64,000 nt of DNA, taken from the NCBI RefSeq assembly GCF_024505165.1, contig NZ_JANIBK010000001.1, positions 1 through 64,000 of the forward strand. Reading direction: 5' to 3'. The DNA comes from Methylomonas rivi (GTDB lineage: Bacteria; Pseudomonadota; Gammaproteobacteria; Methylococcales; Methylomonadaceae). The notes below the pieces were generated by a model. That model did not search any database. It worked only from the letters and a program-made list of their open reading frames with translations, and was not told the DNA's origin. Position 1 is the first letter of the stretch. Each line of letters starts with the position of its first letter. Of the stretch, positions 53,719-64,000 are shown piece by piece. The translations under genes and the position numbers were made by a program.

Positions 53719-54572
53719 CCTTAAAAGATATAGTTACCGTACTTCCCCAATACGCTCTACCGCATCACGCGCTGTCCGGAATGATGTCCAAGCTCACTCA
53801 CTGCGAAAACAGATTATGGAAGAACCTGTTCATCAAACTGATCATCCGCCTTTACGGGGTCAACATGAGCGAAGCCAAAGTTCAGGATCTGGATCATTAC
53901 GCCAGCTTCAATAAATTCTTCACCCGTGAATTAACGGAAGGTTGCCGGCCCGTAGCGGCAGCACATGATGCCATCACCTGCCCCGCCGACGGCGCCGTCA
54001 GTCAGGCCGGCCCTATAGAGGGCGGCCGGATATTTCAAGCCAAGGGCCATAGCTATACGGCACTGGAGTTACTGGGCGGCGACGCCGAGCGCGCCAAAGC
54101 CTTTGAGAACGGCTCTTTCACGACCATATACCTCTCTCCCAAGGATTATCACCGCCTGCATATGCCGCTGACCGGTACCCTGAAAGAAATGGTGCATATC
54201 CCCGGCCGCCTGTTTAGCGTCAACAATACCACCGTCAATGCCGTGCCCAACTTATTTGCCCGCAACGAACGCGTGGTCTGTATGTTCGATACCGAAGCCG
54301 GCCCCATGGCGCTGGTTTTGGTTGGGGCGATTTTCGTGTCCAGCGTGGAAACGGTTTGGCACGGCGTCGTCACCCCGCCAACCGTTGATACCGCCAGGAC
54401 CTGGAAATACCAGGACAATGCCCCCACTCTGGAAAAAGGCGCGGAAATGGGCCGCTTCAATATGGGCTCCACCATTATCGTGCTATTCGGCAAGGACAAA
54501 ATAGCCTGGCTGGACGAACTGACCGCCGGCAAGCCCGTAAAACTGGGCGAACAGATAGGTCGTTGTTTTTGA
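53715..54572 (+). CDS. psd: Phosphatidylserine decarboxylase
   Basis: Makes phosphatidylethanolamine at the inner membrane. The proenzyme of 285 residues cleaves itself at a Gly-Ser bond, here Gly251-Ser252 in FNMGSTIIVLF; the usual LGST reads MGST, a mild change that should keep the pyruvoyl serine. The catalytic triad residues are recognisable in CPADGAVSQ (Asp) and YHRLHMP (His). It overlaps the FlhB-like gene by four bases. Confidence 0.95.
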   Translation: MTLKDIVTVLPQYALPHHALSGMMSKLTHCENRLWKNLFIKLIIRLYGVNMSEAKVQDLDHYASFNKFFTRELTEGCRPVAAAHDAITCPADGAVSQAGPIEGGRIFQAKGHSYTALELLGGDAERAKAFENGSFTTIYLSPKDYHRLHMPLTGTLKEMVHIPGRLFSVNNTTVNAVPNLFARNERVVCMFDTEAGPMALVLVGAIFVSSVETVWHGVVTPPTVDTARTWKYQDNAPTLEKGAEMGRFNMGSTIIVLFGKDKIAWLDELTAGKPVKLGEQIGRCF

Positions 54573-54694
54573 TAACAACTCTAAAATCAAGCCGATATGC
54601 GATAACCGGCCCGACTGTGGCATAATGCCCGACTTTCCGGTCCGGCACCGGACACTCTTTACAACACGACGATAATAATTTTAAGAGGACAACA

Positions 54695-55042
54695 ATGAGC
54701 TTTTTTATCTCCGACGCCATGGCCCAAGCCGCGCCCGCAACTTCACAACCCGGTTTCGAAGGCATGCTGTTTCCATTGGGTATTTTAGTTTTCTTTTATT
54801 TTCTGTTCATCCGCCCGCAATCCAAACGCAACAAAGAACAAAAGCAAATGCTGGCGGCGCTGAACAAAGGTGCGGAAGTCGTCACCACCGGCGGCATTTT
54901 AGGCAAAGTCGCGGAGCTGGACGACAACTTCGTCAAACTGGAAGTGGCCGAAAACAGCTTCATTCAAGTACAACGCCATGCCATCGCCAACATGATGCCG
55001 AAAGGCACTTACAAAACCTTGAACAAAAAACCCAAAGTTTAA
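54695..55042 (+). CDS. yajC: Preprotein translocase subunit YajC
   Basis: Small inner-membrane partner of SecDF. One hydrophobic helix, GMLFPLGILVFFYFLFIRPQ, near the N-terminus, is followed by the basic segment SKRNKEQKQMLAALNKGAEVVTTGGI that defines YajC. The length is 115 residues with GAGGACAAC before the ATG. It is followed by secD, as usual, 76 bp downstream. Confidence 0.95.
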   Translation: MSFFISDAMAQAAPATSQPGFEGMLFPLGILVFFYFLFIRPQSKRNKEQKQMLAALNKGAEVVTTGGILGKVAELDDNFVKLEVAENSFIQVQRHAIANMMPKGTYKTLNKKPKV

Positions 55043-55118
55043 GTTTTCTGTCATTTACCTATCCATTCACACTTGACCTTCGGTAACAGCGCAGTTGTCT
55101 CTGCTTTAACGGAAACCC

Positions 55119-56966
55119 ATGCAAAATCACTTCCCGCTTTGGAAAAACATCCTGGTCCTGACCGTTCTGGTTTTTGCCCTCATTTATTCGCTACCCAATC
55201 TTTTCGGCAACGATCCGGCGGTGCAACTGGCTTCCAGCAACTCGACTCCGCTGGAACAGGCGCAAGCCGACAAAGTGGCCGCCACGCTTAAAGACGCCGG
55301 CTTTACCGTCAAAACCCTCGACTTTAAAGACGGTAAAATCCTGGCCCGTTTCAATAACACCGACGAGCAAATGAAGGCCGCGGACCTGCTCAGAAACAAA
55401 ATGGCCAACCAGGCCACCGTGGCGTTGAATCTGGCTCCGGCAACCCCCGGCTGGTTGAATGCGCTGGGCGCGGAACCCATGTATTTGGGCCTGGACTTGC
55501 GCGGCGGCGTGCATTTTCTGCTGGAAGTGGACATGGATACCGCCCTGAAACAAGCGGACGAACGTTACAACAACGACATCCGCGGCGCCTTCAGAGACGC
55601 CAAGGTACGTTATCAATCCGTTTCCAAGGAAGCCAACGGCATTAAAGTGGTACTGCCCGACGAGGAAAATCGGGTGGCCGCGGCAGCGGTATTAAACAAA
55701 GATTTTCGCAACCTCGATCTGGCCGAAAGCGGCCCCAACGAATTTCTGCTGACCCTTCCGGAACGCGAGATCTTGGCCATCAAAAAGTCCGCGCTGGACC
55801 AAAACATTACCACCCTGCGCAACCGGGTTAACGAACTGGGCGTAGCGGAACCCATCATCCAACAACAGGGCGGCAACCGCATCGTGGTGCAATTGCCGGG
55901 CGTGCAGGATACCGCGCGCGCCAAGGAACTGCTGGGCACCACCGCCACTCTGGAATACCGCCTGGTGGACGTGGAACACGACGTCAAATCGGCTTTGGAA
56001 GGCCACGTGCCGGTGGGCAGCCGCGTGTATTACGACAAAAACGGTGCCCCGCTATTGCTGAAACGCTCGGTCATCGTCACCGGCGATCAGATTACCGACG
56101 CCTCGTCCGGTTTGGACCAAGACGGCCAAGCCGCCGTTTTCATTACGCTGGACGGCATCGGCGCCAAGAAAATGGGCAAGCTGACCCAGGAAAACATCGG
56201 CAAGCCGATGGCGGTGGTATTCATCGAATACAAGTCCGAAACCCAGATCGTCGACGGCCAAAAAGTTCAACATAAGGAAAAAGTCGAAAAAGTCATCAGC
56301 GTCGCCACCATTCGCGACTCTTTCAGCAAACGCTTCCAAACCACCGGCCTGGACAGTCCGCAGGAAGCCCGTACATTGGCCCTGTTATTAAGAGCGGGCG
56401 CATTGGCCGCGCCGGTTGAAATCGTCGAAGAACGCACGGTCGGCCCTAGTTTGGGCCAGGAAAACATCGACCAGGGCATGCTGTCGATCAACATCGGCTT
56501 CCTGCTGGTGGTGGTGTTCATGGTCATCTACTACCGGGCCTTCGGTTTGATCGCCAACTTTGCGCTGATCTTCAACGTAGTGTTGCTGATTGCCATTCTG
56601 TCCCTGTTGCAAGCCACCCTGACCCTGCCCGGCATGGCCGGCATCGTGTTGACCGTGGGCATGGCGGTGGACGCCAACGTCCTCATCAACGAACGCATCC
56701 GCGAGGAACTGCGCAACGGCAACAGCCCGCAAGCCAGTATTTTCGTCGGCTATGAAAAAGCGTTCTCCACCATTCTGGACTCCAACGTCACCACCTTGCT
56801 GGTAGCCTTGTTATTGTTCGGTTTCGGTACCGGCCCGGTGAAAGGTTTTGCGGTGGTGCTGTGCCTGGGCATTCTGACCTCGATGTTTACCGCCATTACC
56901 GGCACCCGCATGCTGGTGAACTGGCTCTACGGCGACAACCGCCGGGTCGAAAAACTGTCCATCTAA
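55119..56966 (+). CDS. secD: Protein-export membrane protein SecD
   Basis: RND-family subunit that uses the proton gradient to complete protein export. At 615 residues it equals E. coli SecD. It has an N-terminal membrane helix, a large periplasmic domain with the conserved LGLDLRGGVHFLLEVDMD, and a C-terminal block of five helices (SINIGFLLVVVFMVIYYRAFG, GIVLTVGMAVDANVLINERIREEL). It is not a SecDF fusion. The expected secF is missing downstream: ndk follows after 54 bp. SecF must be encoded elsewhere. Confidence 0.95.
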   Translation: MQNHFPLWKNILVLTVLVFALIYSLPNLFGNDPAVQLASSNSTPLEQAQADKVAATLKDAGFTVKTLDFKDGKILARFNNTDEQMKAADLLRNKMANQATVALNLAPATPGWLNALGAEPMYLGLDLRGGVHFLLEVDMDTALKQADERYNNDIRGAFRDAKVRYQSVSKEANGIKVVLPDEENRVAAAAVLNKDFRNLDLAESGPNEFLLTLPEREILAIKKSALDQNITTLRNRVNELGVAEPIIQQQGGNRIVVQLPGVQDTARAKELLGTTATLEYRLVDVEHDVKSALEGHVPVGSRVYYDKNGAPLLLKRSVIVTGDQITDASSGLDQDGQAAVFITLDGIGAKKMGKLTQENIGKPMAVVFIEYKSETQIVDGQKVQHKEKVEKVISVATIRDSFSKRFQTTGLDSPQEARTLALLLRAGALAAPVEIVEERTVGPSLGQENIDQGMLSINIGFLLVVVFMVIYYRAFGLIANFALIFNVVLLIAILSLLQATLTLPGMAGIVLTVGMAVDANVLINERIREELRNGNSPQASIFVGYEKAFSTILDSNVTTLLVALLLFGFGTGPVKGFAVVLCLGILTSMFTAITGTRMLVNWLYGDNRRVEKLSI

Positions 56967-57020
56967 TCAAGTTATAATTTTCGGAAATTTTTATCATTAA
57001 CCTTAACTGGAGTTTAAATA

Positions 57021-57452
57021 ATGGCAATTGAACGTACTTTCTCTATCATCAAGCCGGATGCAGTCGCTAAAAACGTGATAGGAGAAATTGTCAGCCGCTT
57101 CGAAAAAAACGGTTTGCGGGTGGTCGCATCCAAAATGCTGCAATTGAGCCAGGAACAAGCCGAAGGTTTTTATGCCGAGCATAAAGAACGCGGTTTTTTC
57201 AAAGACTTGGTTAGCTTCATGATTTCCGGCCCCGTCGTCGTACAAGTGTTGGAAGGCGAAAACGCGGTACTGAAAAACCGCGAACTGATGGGCGCCACCA
57301 ATCCCAAGGAAGCCGCGCCCGGCACCATTCGCGCCGATTTCGCCGTCAGCATCGATGAAAATGCCGTGCACGGTTCCGATGCACCGGAATCCGCCGCGAA
57401 AGAAATCGCTTACTTCTTCTCGGCCGATGAACTCTGCGATCGCATCCGCTAA
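57021..57452 (+). CDS. ndk: Nucleoside diphosphate kinase
   Basis: Balances nucleoside triphosphates by a ping-pong phosphotransfer. The phospho-histidine is H117 in [12 protein letters not shown], the same number as in E. coli Ndk. [12 protein letters not shown] at the start and [16 protein letters not shown] are diagnostic. At 143 residues it is of normal length. Its 3' end overlaps the rlmN start by 26 bp. Confidence 0.97.
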   Translation: MAIERTFSIIKPDAVAKNVIGEIVSRFEKNGLRVVASKMLQLSQEQAEGFYAEHKERGFFKDLVSFMISGPVVVQVLEGENAVLKNRELMGATNPKEAAPGTIRADFAVSIDENAVHGSDAPESAAKEIAYFFSADELCDRIR

Positions 57453-58542
57453 GCCGGCAACTATCAATCTGCTGGATTTCGACAGAAAAGGCCTGCAAGC
57501 CTTTTTTGTCGGTCTGGGGGAAAAACCATTTCGGGCCACCCAGCTGCTGAAATGGATTTATCAGGAAGGCGTCGTCGATTTCGACGACATGACCAACCTG
57601 AGCAAATCCCTGCGCGGCTATCTCAAGGAAAACTGCTGCATCCGTACCCCGGAAATCGTCGCCGAACAACTGGCTTCGGACGGCACCTGCAAATGGGCCA
57701 TGCAGACCCATTGCGGCAATAAGGTGGAAACCGTCTACATTCCGGAAGAGCGCCGCGCCACCTTGTGCATTTCCTCGCAAGTCGGTTGTGCCCTGGCCTG
57801 TAGTTTTTGTTCCACCGCCCAACAAGGCTTCAATCGCAACCTGTCCACTGCGGAAGTCATCGGCCAATTGTATCTGGCGCAACAGCGCCTGGGCCCTGAG
57901 CACAGGATCACCAACGTAGTGATGATGGGCATGGGCGAACCGTTACTGAATTTCGACAATGTCGTTGCCGCCATGAATTTGATGATGGACGACTTTGCCT
58001 TCGGCTTGTCCAAACGCCGGGTCACCATCAGCACCTCCGGCGTGGTACCGGCCATGCACCGTTTGGCCGACGTCTGCGACGTCAGCATGGCGGTTTCGTT
58101 GCACGCCCCAATCGACGCCTTGCGCGACGAACTGGTGCCGATCAACCAAAAATACCCGCTGGCACAACTGATGGACGCCTGCCGCGCCTACGCCAAAGCC
58201 GGCCCGCGAAAGCACATTACCTTCGAATATGTAATGCTGGACGGCATCAACGACAGCGCCGAGCACGCCAAAGCCTTGGTTAAGCTGCTCAGCCACGTGC
58301 CATCCAAAGTCAACCTGATTCCGTTCAACCCATTTCCGCAATCGCAATACCGTTGTTCGGAGATGGCGGCGATTTTGAAGTTCCGCGACATTTTGCACAA
58401 TGCCGGCATCGTCACCACCATCAGGAAGACCCGTGGCGAGGATATCGATGCCGCTTGCGGACAGTTGGTCGGTCAAGTCCAGGACAAAAGCCGCCGGCAT
58501 TTAAAACTGCAAACCGCGAGGACCGCGCCCCATGCCATGTAA
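57427..58542 (+). CDS. rlmN: 23S rRNA / tRNA adenine C2 methyltransferase RlmN
   Basis: Radical-SAM enzyme methylating A2503 of 23S rRNA and A37 of tRNA. The cluster cysteines are C121-X3-C125-X2-C128 (CALACSFC). [14 protein letters not shown] and the [20 protein letters not shown] segments are typical. The start is the ATG inside the ndk stop region, giving 371 residues; earlier in-frame codons would extend further into ndk. It sits in the usual ndk-rlmN-pilW-hisS-bamB order of gammaproteobacteria. Confidence 0.95.
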   Translation: MNSAIASAKPATINLLDFDRKGLQAFFVGLGEKPFRATQLLKWIYQEGVVDFDDMTNLSKSLRGYLKENCCIRTPEIVAEQLASDGTCKWAMQTHCGNKVETVYIPEERRATLCISSQVGCALACSFCSTAQQGFNRNLSTAEVIGQLYLAQQRLGPEHRITNVVMMGMGEPLLNFDNVVAAMNLMMDDFAFGLSKRRVTISTSGVVPAMHRLADVCDVSMAVSLHAPIDALRDELVPINQKYPLAQLMDACRAYAKAGPRKHITFEYVMLDGINDSAEHAKALVKLLSHVPSKVNLIPFNPFPQSQYRCSEMAAILKFRDILHNAGIVTTIRKTRGEDIDAACGQLVGQVQDKSRRHLKLQTARTAPHAM

Positions 58543-59302
58543 GCATGGCCGGCGTTTTTGGGCTGTCTCGGCCGCTTGCACCTTACTCGGTGCCTGCGGC
58601 CTGCTGCCCGATTTCGGCGGCAAGGGCATGAGCAGCCATGAAAAAGCCAACCTGAATTTACAAATGGGCGTCCGGTATCTGGAGATGGGCATGCTGGAAG
58701 TGGCCAAGGAAAAACTGGAAAAGGCATACGACCTGGAGTCCGGCAACCCGGAAACCCTGAATGCGCTGGCGGTGTTTTACGAACGCATCAAGGACGACGA
58801 ACAAGCTACCGACTTTTACCAAGCCGCCATCGGCAAAGACCCGGACAATTACAGCACCAAAAACAATTACGGGCGTTTTTTATGCGAACGCGGCAAACAC
58901 GATAAAGGCATGGCGATGCTGCGGGAAGCCTTGGATTCGCCGATGAATCAACGGCCTTGGCTGGCCTTGAGCAATATCGGCATCTGTCTGCTGCTGCAAA
59001 ACGACCCGGCCAAGGGCGAAGAGTATCTGCGCCGCGCCTTGTTCGCCGAACCCGAATATCCGCCCGCCTTGCTGGAAATGCTGAAAATCAGCTACAACAA
59101 CCGGCAATACATGTCGGCGCGGGCATTTTTGGAGCGTTATCTGGCCGTCGCCAAGCACACGCCGGAAAGCCTGTGGTTCGGCTTTCAAACCGAACGGGCG
59201 CTGGGCAACCATCAGGCGGCGGAAAACTACAAAGAACAATTACTGATTAATTTTCCAACCTCCACCGAGGCCCTACAAGCCAAAACCGCGATAAGCAAAT
59301 AA
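58532..59302 (+). CDS. pilW: Type IV pilus pilotin lipoprotein PilW/PilF
   Basis: Outer-membrane lipoprotein needed for secretin (PilQ) assembly. The lipobox is LLGAC with acylated C22. The mature part consists of six TPR repeats, from [21 protein letters not shown] to [19 protein letters not shown]. It is 256 residues long and overlaps the end of rlmN by 11 bp. It is followed by hisS after 17 bp; the rodZ and ispG genes often found in between are absent. Confidence 0.92.
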   Translation: MPCKHGRRFWAVSAACTLLGACGLLPDFGGKGMSSHEKANLNLQMGVRYLEMGMLEVAKEKLEKAYDLESGNPETLNALAVFYERIKDDEQATDFYQAAIGKDPDNYSTKNNYGRFLCERGKHDKGMAMLREALDSPMNQRPWLALSNIGICLLLQNDPAKGEEYLRRALFAEPEYPPALLEMLKISYNNRQYMSARAFLERYLAVAKHTPESLWFGFQTERALGNHQAAENYKEQLLINFPTSTEALQAKTAISK

Positions 59303-59319
59303 TCCGGCAACGAATACAC

Positions 59320-60618
59320 ATGGCAAAACAACAACAGGCCATTCAGGCCATCCGCGGCATGCACGACATTCTGCCCGAGCAATCTCCTTACTGGCAGTGG
59401 CTGGAACAGAACGCCCGGCAAGTGCTCGGCGGTTACGGATATCAGGAGATCCGCCTGCCCATCGTCGAAAAAACCGAGCTATTCAAACGTTCCATCGGCG
59501 AAGTCACCGACATCGTCGAAAAGGAAATGTACACGTTCGACGACAGAAACGGCGATTCGCTGACCTTGCGTCCGGAGGGCACCGCCGGCTGTTTGCGCGC
59601 CTGCCTGGAACACGGCTTGCTGCATAACCAAAGCCACCGGCTGTGGTATTACGGCCCGATGTTTCGGCACGAACGTCCGCAAAAAGGCCGCTACCGGCAA
59701 TTCTATCAACTGGGCGTGGAAACCTACGGCATGCCCGGCCCGGATATCGACGCGGAAATGATATTGCTGACCGACCGGCTGTGGAAGAAACTCGGTATCC
59801 GCGACAAAGTGGAATTACAGTTGAATTCTCTGGGCACCAGTGCCGAGCGCGCCGCCTATCGCGGCGTTCTGGTCGAGTATTTCAAGCAACACATCGACGT
59901 GCTGGATGAAGACAGTCTGCGCCGGCTGGAAACCAATCCGCTACGGATTTTGGACAGCAAAAACCCGGACATGCAATTAATGTTGCGCGAGGCGCCGGTA
60001 TTATTGGAACATTTGGGCGAAGACAGTTTGCAACATTTCGACAGCCTGAAAAGCATGCTGGACGATCTGGGCATTAGTTATCAGCTGAACACCCGCCTGG
60101 TGCGCGGTCTGGATTACTACGGCAAGACCGTGTTCGAGTGGGTCACCGACGAACTCGGCGCCCAAGGCACCATCTGCGCCGGCGGCCGTTACGACGGCCT
60201 GATCGAACAACTGGGCGGCAAGGCCAACCACGCCATCGGCTTTGCGATGGGCATGGAACGCATTCTGGCCTTGGTCGAGCAACTGGAAACCGTGTCTATC
60301 GAACCCGGCGTGGACGTTTACTTGATCCGGGTCGGCTCGGCAGCCGAAAAGGCCGGCCTGTTGCTGAGCGAACACCTCCGCGACCGGATTGACGGCTTGA
60401 AATTGCAAGTCAATTGCGGCGGCGGCAGCTTCAAAAGCCAATTTAAAAAAGCCGACAAGTCCGGCGCGGCGTTTGCGATTATCATAGGCGACGACGAAGC
60501 CCAACGCGGCGAAGCCGCCTTAAAATCGCTTCGCATCGAGCAGGAACAAACCACATTAAGCCATGCCGCCTTGCTGGAAACGCTGAAGGCCTGGCATCGC
60601 AGCAAATCCATTGCATAA
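59320..60618 (+). CDS. hisS: Histidyl-tRNA synthetase
   Basis: Class II synthetase of 432 residues. Motif 2 is [22 protein letters not shown], the His-A motif is [15 protein letters not shown] and the His-B region with motif 3 is [28 protein letters not shown]. It starts [16 protein letters not shown], normal for bacteria. It is downstream of pilW and upstream of yfgM, the same order as in many gammaproteobacteria. Confidence 0.97.
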   Translation: MAKQQQAIQAIRGMHDILPEQSPYWQWLEQNARQVLGGYGYQEIRLPIVEKTELFKRSIGEVTDIVEKEMYTFDDRNGDSLTLRPEGTAGCLRACLEHGLLHNQSHRLWYYGPMFRHERPQKGRYRQFYQLGVETYGMPGPDIDAEMILLTDRLWKKLGIRDKVELQLNSLGTSAERAAYRGVLVEYFKQHIDVLDEDSLRRLETNPLRILDSKNPDMQLMLREAPVLLEHLGEDSLQHFDSLKSMLDDLGISYQLNTRLVRGLDYYGKTVFEWVTDELGAQGTICAGGRYDGLIEQLGGKANHAIGFAMGMERILALVEQLETVSIEPGVDVYLIRVGSAAEKAGLLLSEHLRDRIDGLKLQVNCGGGSFKSQFKKADKSGAAFAIIIGDDEAQRGEAALKSLRIEQEQTTLSHAALLETLKAWHRSKSIA

Positions 60619-60637
60619 CTTTTAACCGGGAAACACC

Positions 60638-61300
60638 GTGGCTATTTACGATACCGAAGAAGAACAAGTCGAACAGTTGAAAAAATGGTGGGAAGCCAAT
60701 AACAGCTCCCTGATTGCCGGCGTCGTCACCGCCATTTTGCTGGTGACCGGATGGAATGTCTGGCAAAACCGTCAATTGGAGCAACGCAGCCAGGCCTCGC
60801 AGCTTTATCAAAACCTGCTCGCCAGCGCCGCCAAAAACGATTCGGCCGCAATCGAGAAACTGGCCGATCAACTGGCCGTCGAACACGGCTCAATGGCTTA
60901 CGCGCATTTTGCCGCGCTGGCAAAAGCCAAAAGTAAAGTCGACGCGGGCGATCTGGAAGCGGCCAAGGCCATTCTGCAACAACAAGTACAAAATGCCGGC
61001 GACGAACAATTGCGGCACGTTGCCCGCCTGCGTTTGACACAACTGATGCTGGCTACCGGTCAACATGAAGAAGGTTTGAAATTGATTGCAGCCGTCGACC
61101 CGGCGAAAGCCGAAGGTTTTGCCGCCAGCTACGACGAACTGGAGGGCGATTTATACGTCGCCATGGACCGTTTGGACGAAGCCCGCACCGCCTACCAAAA
61201 CGCCATCAGAACCGGACAGGCCACCGCCTTGACCCAATTCAAACTGGATGACATTGCAGCGCCTGCCTTCAACCCGGCGGCAGCAAACTTACCGCAGTGA
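60638..61300 (+). CDS. yfgM: Periplasmic TPR chaperone YfgM
   Basis: Inner-membrane-anchored TPR protein of 220 residues, an ancillary subunit of the SecYEG translocon that aids periplasmic folding. YDTEEEQVEQLKKWWEANNSSLIAGVVTAILLVTGWNVWQNRQ gives a cytoplasmic start and one helix; the rest is TPR-like. The start is GTG with CGGGAA upstream. It lies in the hisS-yfgM-bamB-der run. It is the expected substrate-facing partner of BamB in this order. Confidence 0.92.
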   Translation: MAIYDTEEEQVEQLKKWWEANNSSLIAGVVTAILLVTGWNVWQNRQLEQRSQASQLYQNLLASAAKNDSAAIEKLADQLAVEHGSMAYAHFAALAKAKSKVDAGDLEAAKAILQQQVQNAGDEQLRHVARLRLTQLMLATGQHEEGLKLIAAVDPAKAEGFAASYDELEGDLYVAMDRLDEARTAYQNAIRTGQATALTQFKLDDIAAPAFNPAAANLPQ

Positions 61301-61313
61301 CACGCTTGAAATC

Positions 61314-62528
61314 ATGCTGAAACCCGTGCCCATGTCTTTTCGCACTATCCCGGTATTGTTTGCCGGCCTGCTGTTGCTTTCCGGTTGCGCGGGGTTGGAC
61401 GCGGGCCGCGAAATGCTGTCGGGACTGTCCGACAGTATTTTCGGCGAAGACGACAGTGCCGATCCGCCGGCGCCCTTGCTCGAATACGCAGCCGAATTAC
61501 AAATCGACGTGCTGTGGAAGGAATCGGTGGGCAACGGCGCGGACAAGCAATATCTGAAATTGATTCCCGCCGTACAGGGAGACAGAATATTCGCCGGCGA
61601 CCGTAAAGGCACCCTGCAAGCCCGCAACGCGGCGACGGGGGATTTGATTTGGGAAACCGGCGGCGAATTTGAGTTTTCCTCCGGTCCCGGCCTGGGCCGG
61701 CAAGTTTTGGTCATGGGTTGCACGTCCGGCGAAGTGATTGCTTTCGATATCGGCAGCGGCGAACAAAAATGGCTGACCAATGTGCCAAGCGAAGTACAGG
61801 CCGTGCCTGTCATTGCCAACGGCATCGTGATCGTACGCACCACCGACGGCAAGGTCATCGGTTTGCGGGAAGCGGACGGCGCCCAATTATGGCTATCGGA
61901 AAGCAGCGTACCGGCCTTGAGCATACGCGGCGCCGGCGCCCCTATCGTCATTGACAACACCGCCATCGTCGGCTCGGCCAACGGCAAGTTGCAGGCCTTG
62001 CAACTCAACGACGGCAAAAGCCTCTGGGAAGCCACTATCGCCATGCCTACCGGCCGCTCCGAAGTCGAACGGCTGGTCGATTTGGACGTCGATCCGGTGG
62101 AAAGCCGCGGCGCCATCTTTATCTCCAGTTTCAATGGCGGCACCACTTCGGTATCGGAAGTGGATGGCGACATCATCTGGCGTAATCCCGAAATCTCTTC
62201 GTATACCGGCATCAGCGCCGATTACCGCTATTTGTATATCAGCGATACCAAAAGCGAGGTTTCGCAACTGGACCAACGCAACGGCGCCTCGTTGTGGAAA
62301 CAAAAAGACTTGCATAACCGCCAACTGACGGCAGCCGTGGTTTACGACAATTATGTCGTGGCCGGCGACTTCGAAGGCTATGTGCACTGGTTATCCATTA
62401 GCGACGGCAGGCTGCTCGGTCGCATTCAAGTCGCAAGCTCGCCGATCGAAGCCAAACCGGTTATCGTCGGCGGAACTGTATACATTTACGCAAAAGACGG
62501 CACCCTCGCAGCCTTAAAAGCGAGATAA
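61314..62528 (+). CDS. bamB: Outer-membrane assembly lipoprotein BamB
   Basis: Lipoprotein of the BAM complex that inserts beta-barrel proteins. From the ATG chosen, the lipobox LLSGC places acylated cysteine at C25; a later ATG (61332) is an alternative. The body is a WD/PQQ-like beta-propeller ([56 protein letters not shown]). The length is 404 residues against 392 in E. coli. It starts 13 bp after yfgM and 5 bp before der. Confidence 0.95.
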   Translation: MLKPVPMSFRTIPVLFAGLLLLSGCAGLDAGREMLSGLSDSIFGEDDSADPPAPLLEYAAELQIDVLWKESVGNGADKQYLKLIPAVQGDRIFAGDRKGTLQARNAATGDLIWETGGEFEFSSGPGLGRQVLVMGCTSGEVIAFDIGSGEQKWLTNVPSEVQAVPVIANGIVIVRTTDGKVIGLREADGAQLWLSESSVPALSIRGAGAPIVIDNTAIVGSANGKLQALQLNDGKSLWEATIAMPTGRSEVERLVDLDVDPVESRGAIFISSFNGGTTSVSEVDGDIIWRNPEISSYTGISADYRYLYISDTKSEVSQLDQRNGASLWKQKDLHNRQLTAAVVYDNYVVAGDFEGYVHWLSISDGRLLGRIQVASSPIEAKPVIVGGTVYIYAKDGTLAALKAR

Positions 62529-62533
62529 ACACT

Positions 62534-63925
62534 ATGCTCCCAGTCATCGCCTTGGTTGGCCGGCCCAATGTCGGCAAATCCACCCTTTTCAATTATTTAA
62601 CCCGCAGCCGGGAGGCGCTGGTGGCCGACTATCCCGGCCTGACCCGCGACCGCCAATACGGCCGCGTCAAGCGCGGCGAACGCGACTGCCTGGTGGTCGA
62701 TACCGGCGGCATCACCGACGACCTGGAAGGCATAGACGTTTTCGCCAAAAAGCAGGTGGAGATCGCCCTGCAGGAAGCCGACGTGGTGTTCTTTATGGTC
62801 GATGCCCGCGACGGCATCAACGCCTCCGACGAAGCCATCGCCGACATGTTGCGCAAATTGGGCAAACCGGTGGTATTGGTGGTCAATAAAATCGACGGTA
62901 TCGACAGCAATACCGTCACCCACGACTTTTATAGCCTGGCGCTGGGCGAGCCTGTACCGATTGCCGCCTCGCATGGCCGCAATGTGCATGAATTGCTGGG
63001 CCGCATCGACGATCTGATTCCACCCGTGGAAGACGAATTCCAGGAACAAGACCCCGGTATCGCCATTGCCGTCGTCGGCCGGCCCAACGTCGGCAAGTCG
63101 ACGCTGGTCAACCGCCTGCTGGGCGAAGAACGGGTAGTGGTGTTCGACGAAGCCGGCACCACCCGCGACAGTATTTATATACCTTTCGAGCGCAACGGCG
63201 AAAAATTTACCCTGATCGATACCGCCGGCATGCGCCGCCGCGCCAAGGTATCGCTGACCGTGGAAAAATTCAGCATCATCAAATCCCTGCAAGCCATTGA
63301 AAAGGCCCATGTAGTGATTTACCTGATCGACGCCCGCGAAGGCGTCACCGACCAGGATGCGCATATTCTGGGGCTGGTGCTGGAAGCCGGGCGAGCCTTG
63401 ATTATCGGCTTGAATAAATGGGACGGCCTGGACGCAGAGCACAGGGCTTTCGTCAAAAAACAGATCGAAATCAAATTGCCGTTTTTGGATTTTGCCGAAA
63501 AACACCCGATTTCAGCATTGCACGGTAGCGGAGTGGGTAAGCTGTTCGACGTGGTACACAGCCTGTACGACGCGGCCATGATAGACATGTCCACCCCGGT
63601 ATTGACCCGCATCCTCAGCGACGCCGTGGCCTCGCATCAGCCGCCCTTGGTCGGCGGCCGCCGCATCAAGCTGAAATACGCCCACCAGGGCGGCCGCAAC
63701 CCGCCGGTGGTGGTGATTCACGGCGTACAAACCGATTCCTTGCCCGACTCATACAAGCGGTTTTTGATGAACTACTACCGCGAACAACTGCGCCTAAAAG
63801 GCACCCCGGTCCGCTTGGTGTTCAAGTCGCCCGAAAATCCGTTTCAGGGCCAGAAAAACAAATTAAGCGATAGGCAGGTGAAAAAACGCAAGCGCCTGAT
63901 CGATTTTACCAAACGCAAAAAATAA
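62534..63925 (+). CDS. der: Ribosome-assembly GTPase Der (EngA)
   Basis: Essential GTPase with two consecutive G domains acting in 50S assembly. Walker motifs are [14 protein letters not shown] near residue 8 and [15 protein letters not shown] near 184, DTGGI and [12 protein letters not shown] for the G3 motifs, and NKIDG and NKWDG for G4. The C-terminal KH-like domain ends in basic [14 protein letters not shown]. At 463 residues it is of normal length. It is the last complete gene of the window. Confidence 0.97.
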   Translation: MLPVIALVGRPNVGKSTLFNYLTRSREALVADYPGLTRDRQYGRVKRGERDCLVVDTGGITDDLEGIDVFAKKQVEIALQEADVVFFMVDARDGINASDEAIADMLRKLGKPVVLVVNKIDGIDSNTVTHDFYSLALGEPVPIAASHGRNVHELLGRIDDLIPPVEDEFQEQDPGIAIAVVGRPNVGKSTLVNRLLGEERVVVFDEAGTTRDSIYIPFERNGEKFTLIDTAGMRRRAKVSLTVEKFSIIKSLQAIEKAHVVIYLIDAREGVTDQDAHILGLVLEAGRALIIGLNKWDGLDAEHRAFVKKQIEIKLPFLDFAEKHPISALHGSGVGKLFDVVHSLYDAAMIDMSTPVLTRILSDAVASHQPPLVGGRRIKLKYAHQGGRNPPVVVIHGVQTDSLPDSYKRFLMNYYREQLRLKGTPVRLVFKSPENPFQGQKNKLSDRQVKKRKRLIDFTKRKK

Positions 63926-63947
63926 ATATTCACTCGGGAGCGCACAC

Positions 63948-64000
63948 ATGGCCACCATTACCTTTCAAGGCAAACCCATCAACACCCTAGGCGATCTGCC
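63948..64000 (+). CDS. tpx: Thiol peroxidase Tpx, 5' end only
   Basis: The window ends 53 bases into this gene. The visible N-terminus MATITFQGKPINTLGDL matches the start of Tpx (lipid-hydroperoxide-reducing 2-Cys peroxiredoxin of the periplasm or cytoplasm). The ATG has GGGAG upstream and lies 22 bp after der. The catalytic cysteines are outside the window, so the identification rests only on this N-terminus. Confidence 0.72.
   Translation, partial: MATITFQGKPINTLGDL

Noticed and set aside
61289-62212. A 307-codon minus-strand frame inside bamB
   Set aside because: Antisense shadow of bamB; Ser/Pro-rich with no domain or ribosome site.
62597-63505. A 302-codon open frame on the minus strand inside der
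   Set aside because: It is a shadow of the well-supported der gene, with repetitive His/Gln/Gly content typical of antisense frames in GC-rich codons.

Overview
The window reads as chromosomal DNA of a gammaproteobacterial methylotroph, most likely a methanotroph of the Methylomonas type. Three things point there: two tandem methylene-tetrahydromethanopterin dehydrogenase genes (37151-39014), a quinoprotein-relay pair (SoxYZ-like carrier plus zinc metallohydrolase, 29829-31601) of the kind linked to PQQ methanol dehydrogenases, and the suhB/trmJ-cysE-iscR order (34116-37054) typical of gammaproteobacteria. The genus is inferred from protein content alone. Gene density is high, both strands are used, and no prophage, insertion sequence or CRISPR array was seen.

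Layout. 1-7100: fabV, an Fnr regulator with all four cluster cysteines, a 40-residue lipoprotein behind a perfect FNR box, trxC, a peroxiredoxin/PaaK-like pair, and an unusual FHA-membrane-lytic transglycosylase fusion. 7678-9425: gltX followed by tRNA-Ala and two identical tRNA-Glu genes. 9761-14496: small envelope and conserved-hypothetical genes (vWA-OmpA lipoprotein, nuclease, DUF1415, DUF2288, DoxX, cupin). 14600-23742: a signalling block with an eight-PAS histidine kinase, a single-domain response regulator, a REC-GGDEF-EAL protein, rhlE and a PilZ protein. 23791-29427: rapA, a membrane-anchored beta-helix protein, and a DHH phosphoesterase beside APS kinase.

29496-34670: the deformylase/metallohydrolase/SoxYZ-like/DUF2845 operon, an orphan HvfA-like copper-peptide precursor, and a condensed isc operon (iscR-iscS-iscA, no iscU, hscBA or fdx here) with a recognisable IscR operator over its promoter. 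34687-41808: cysE, trmJ, suhB, the two Mtd genes, a GacA-type regulator, proS and rubredoxin. 42092-47134: an exosortase-associated acyltransferase and a type VI secretion spike module (vgrG, PAAR, a DUF6931-like gene, a TPR-methyltransferase fusion). 47416-52648: corA, a LolCE/MacB-like ABC exporter pair, a prenylcysteine-methyltransferase-like gene and a small unknown.

52863-64000: a 150-bp inverted-repeat element, then a long plus-strand housekeeping run: queF, FlhB-like, psd, yajC, secD (not followed by secF), ndk, rlmN, pilW, hisS, yfgM, bamB, der and the start of tpx. Together the genes describe a respiring C1 user with Fe-S, copper and redox control, c-di-GMP signalling and an envelope-directed secretion module.
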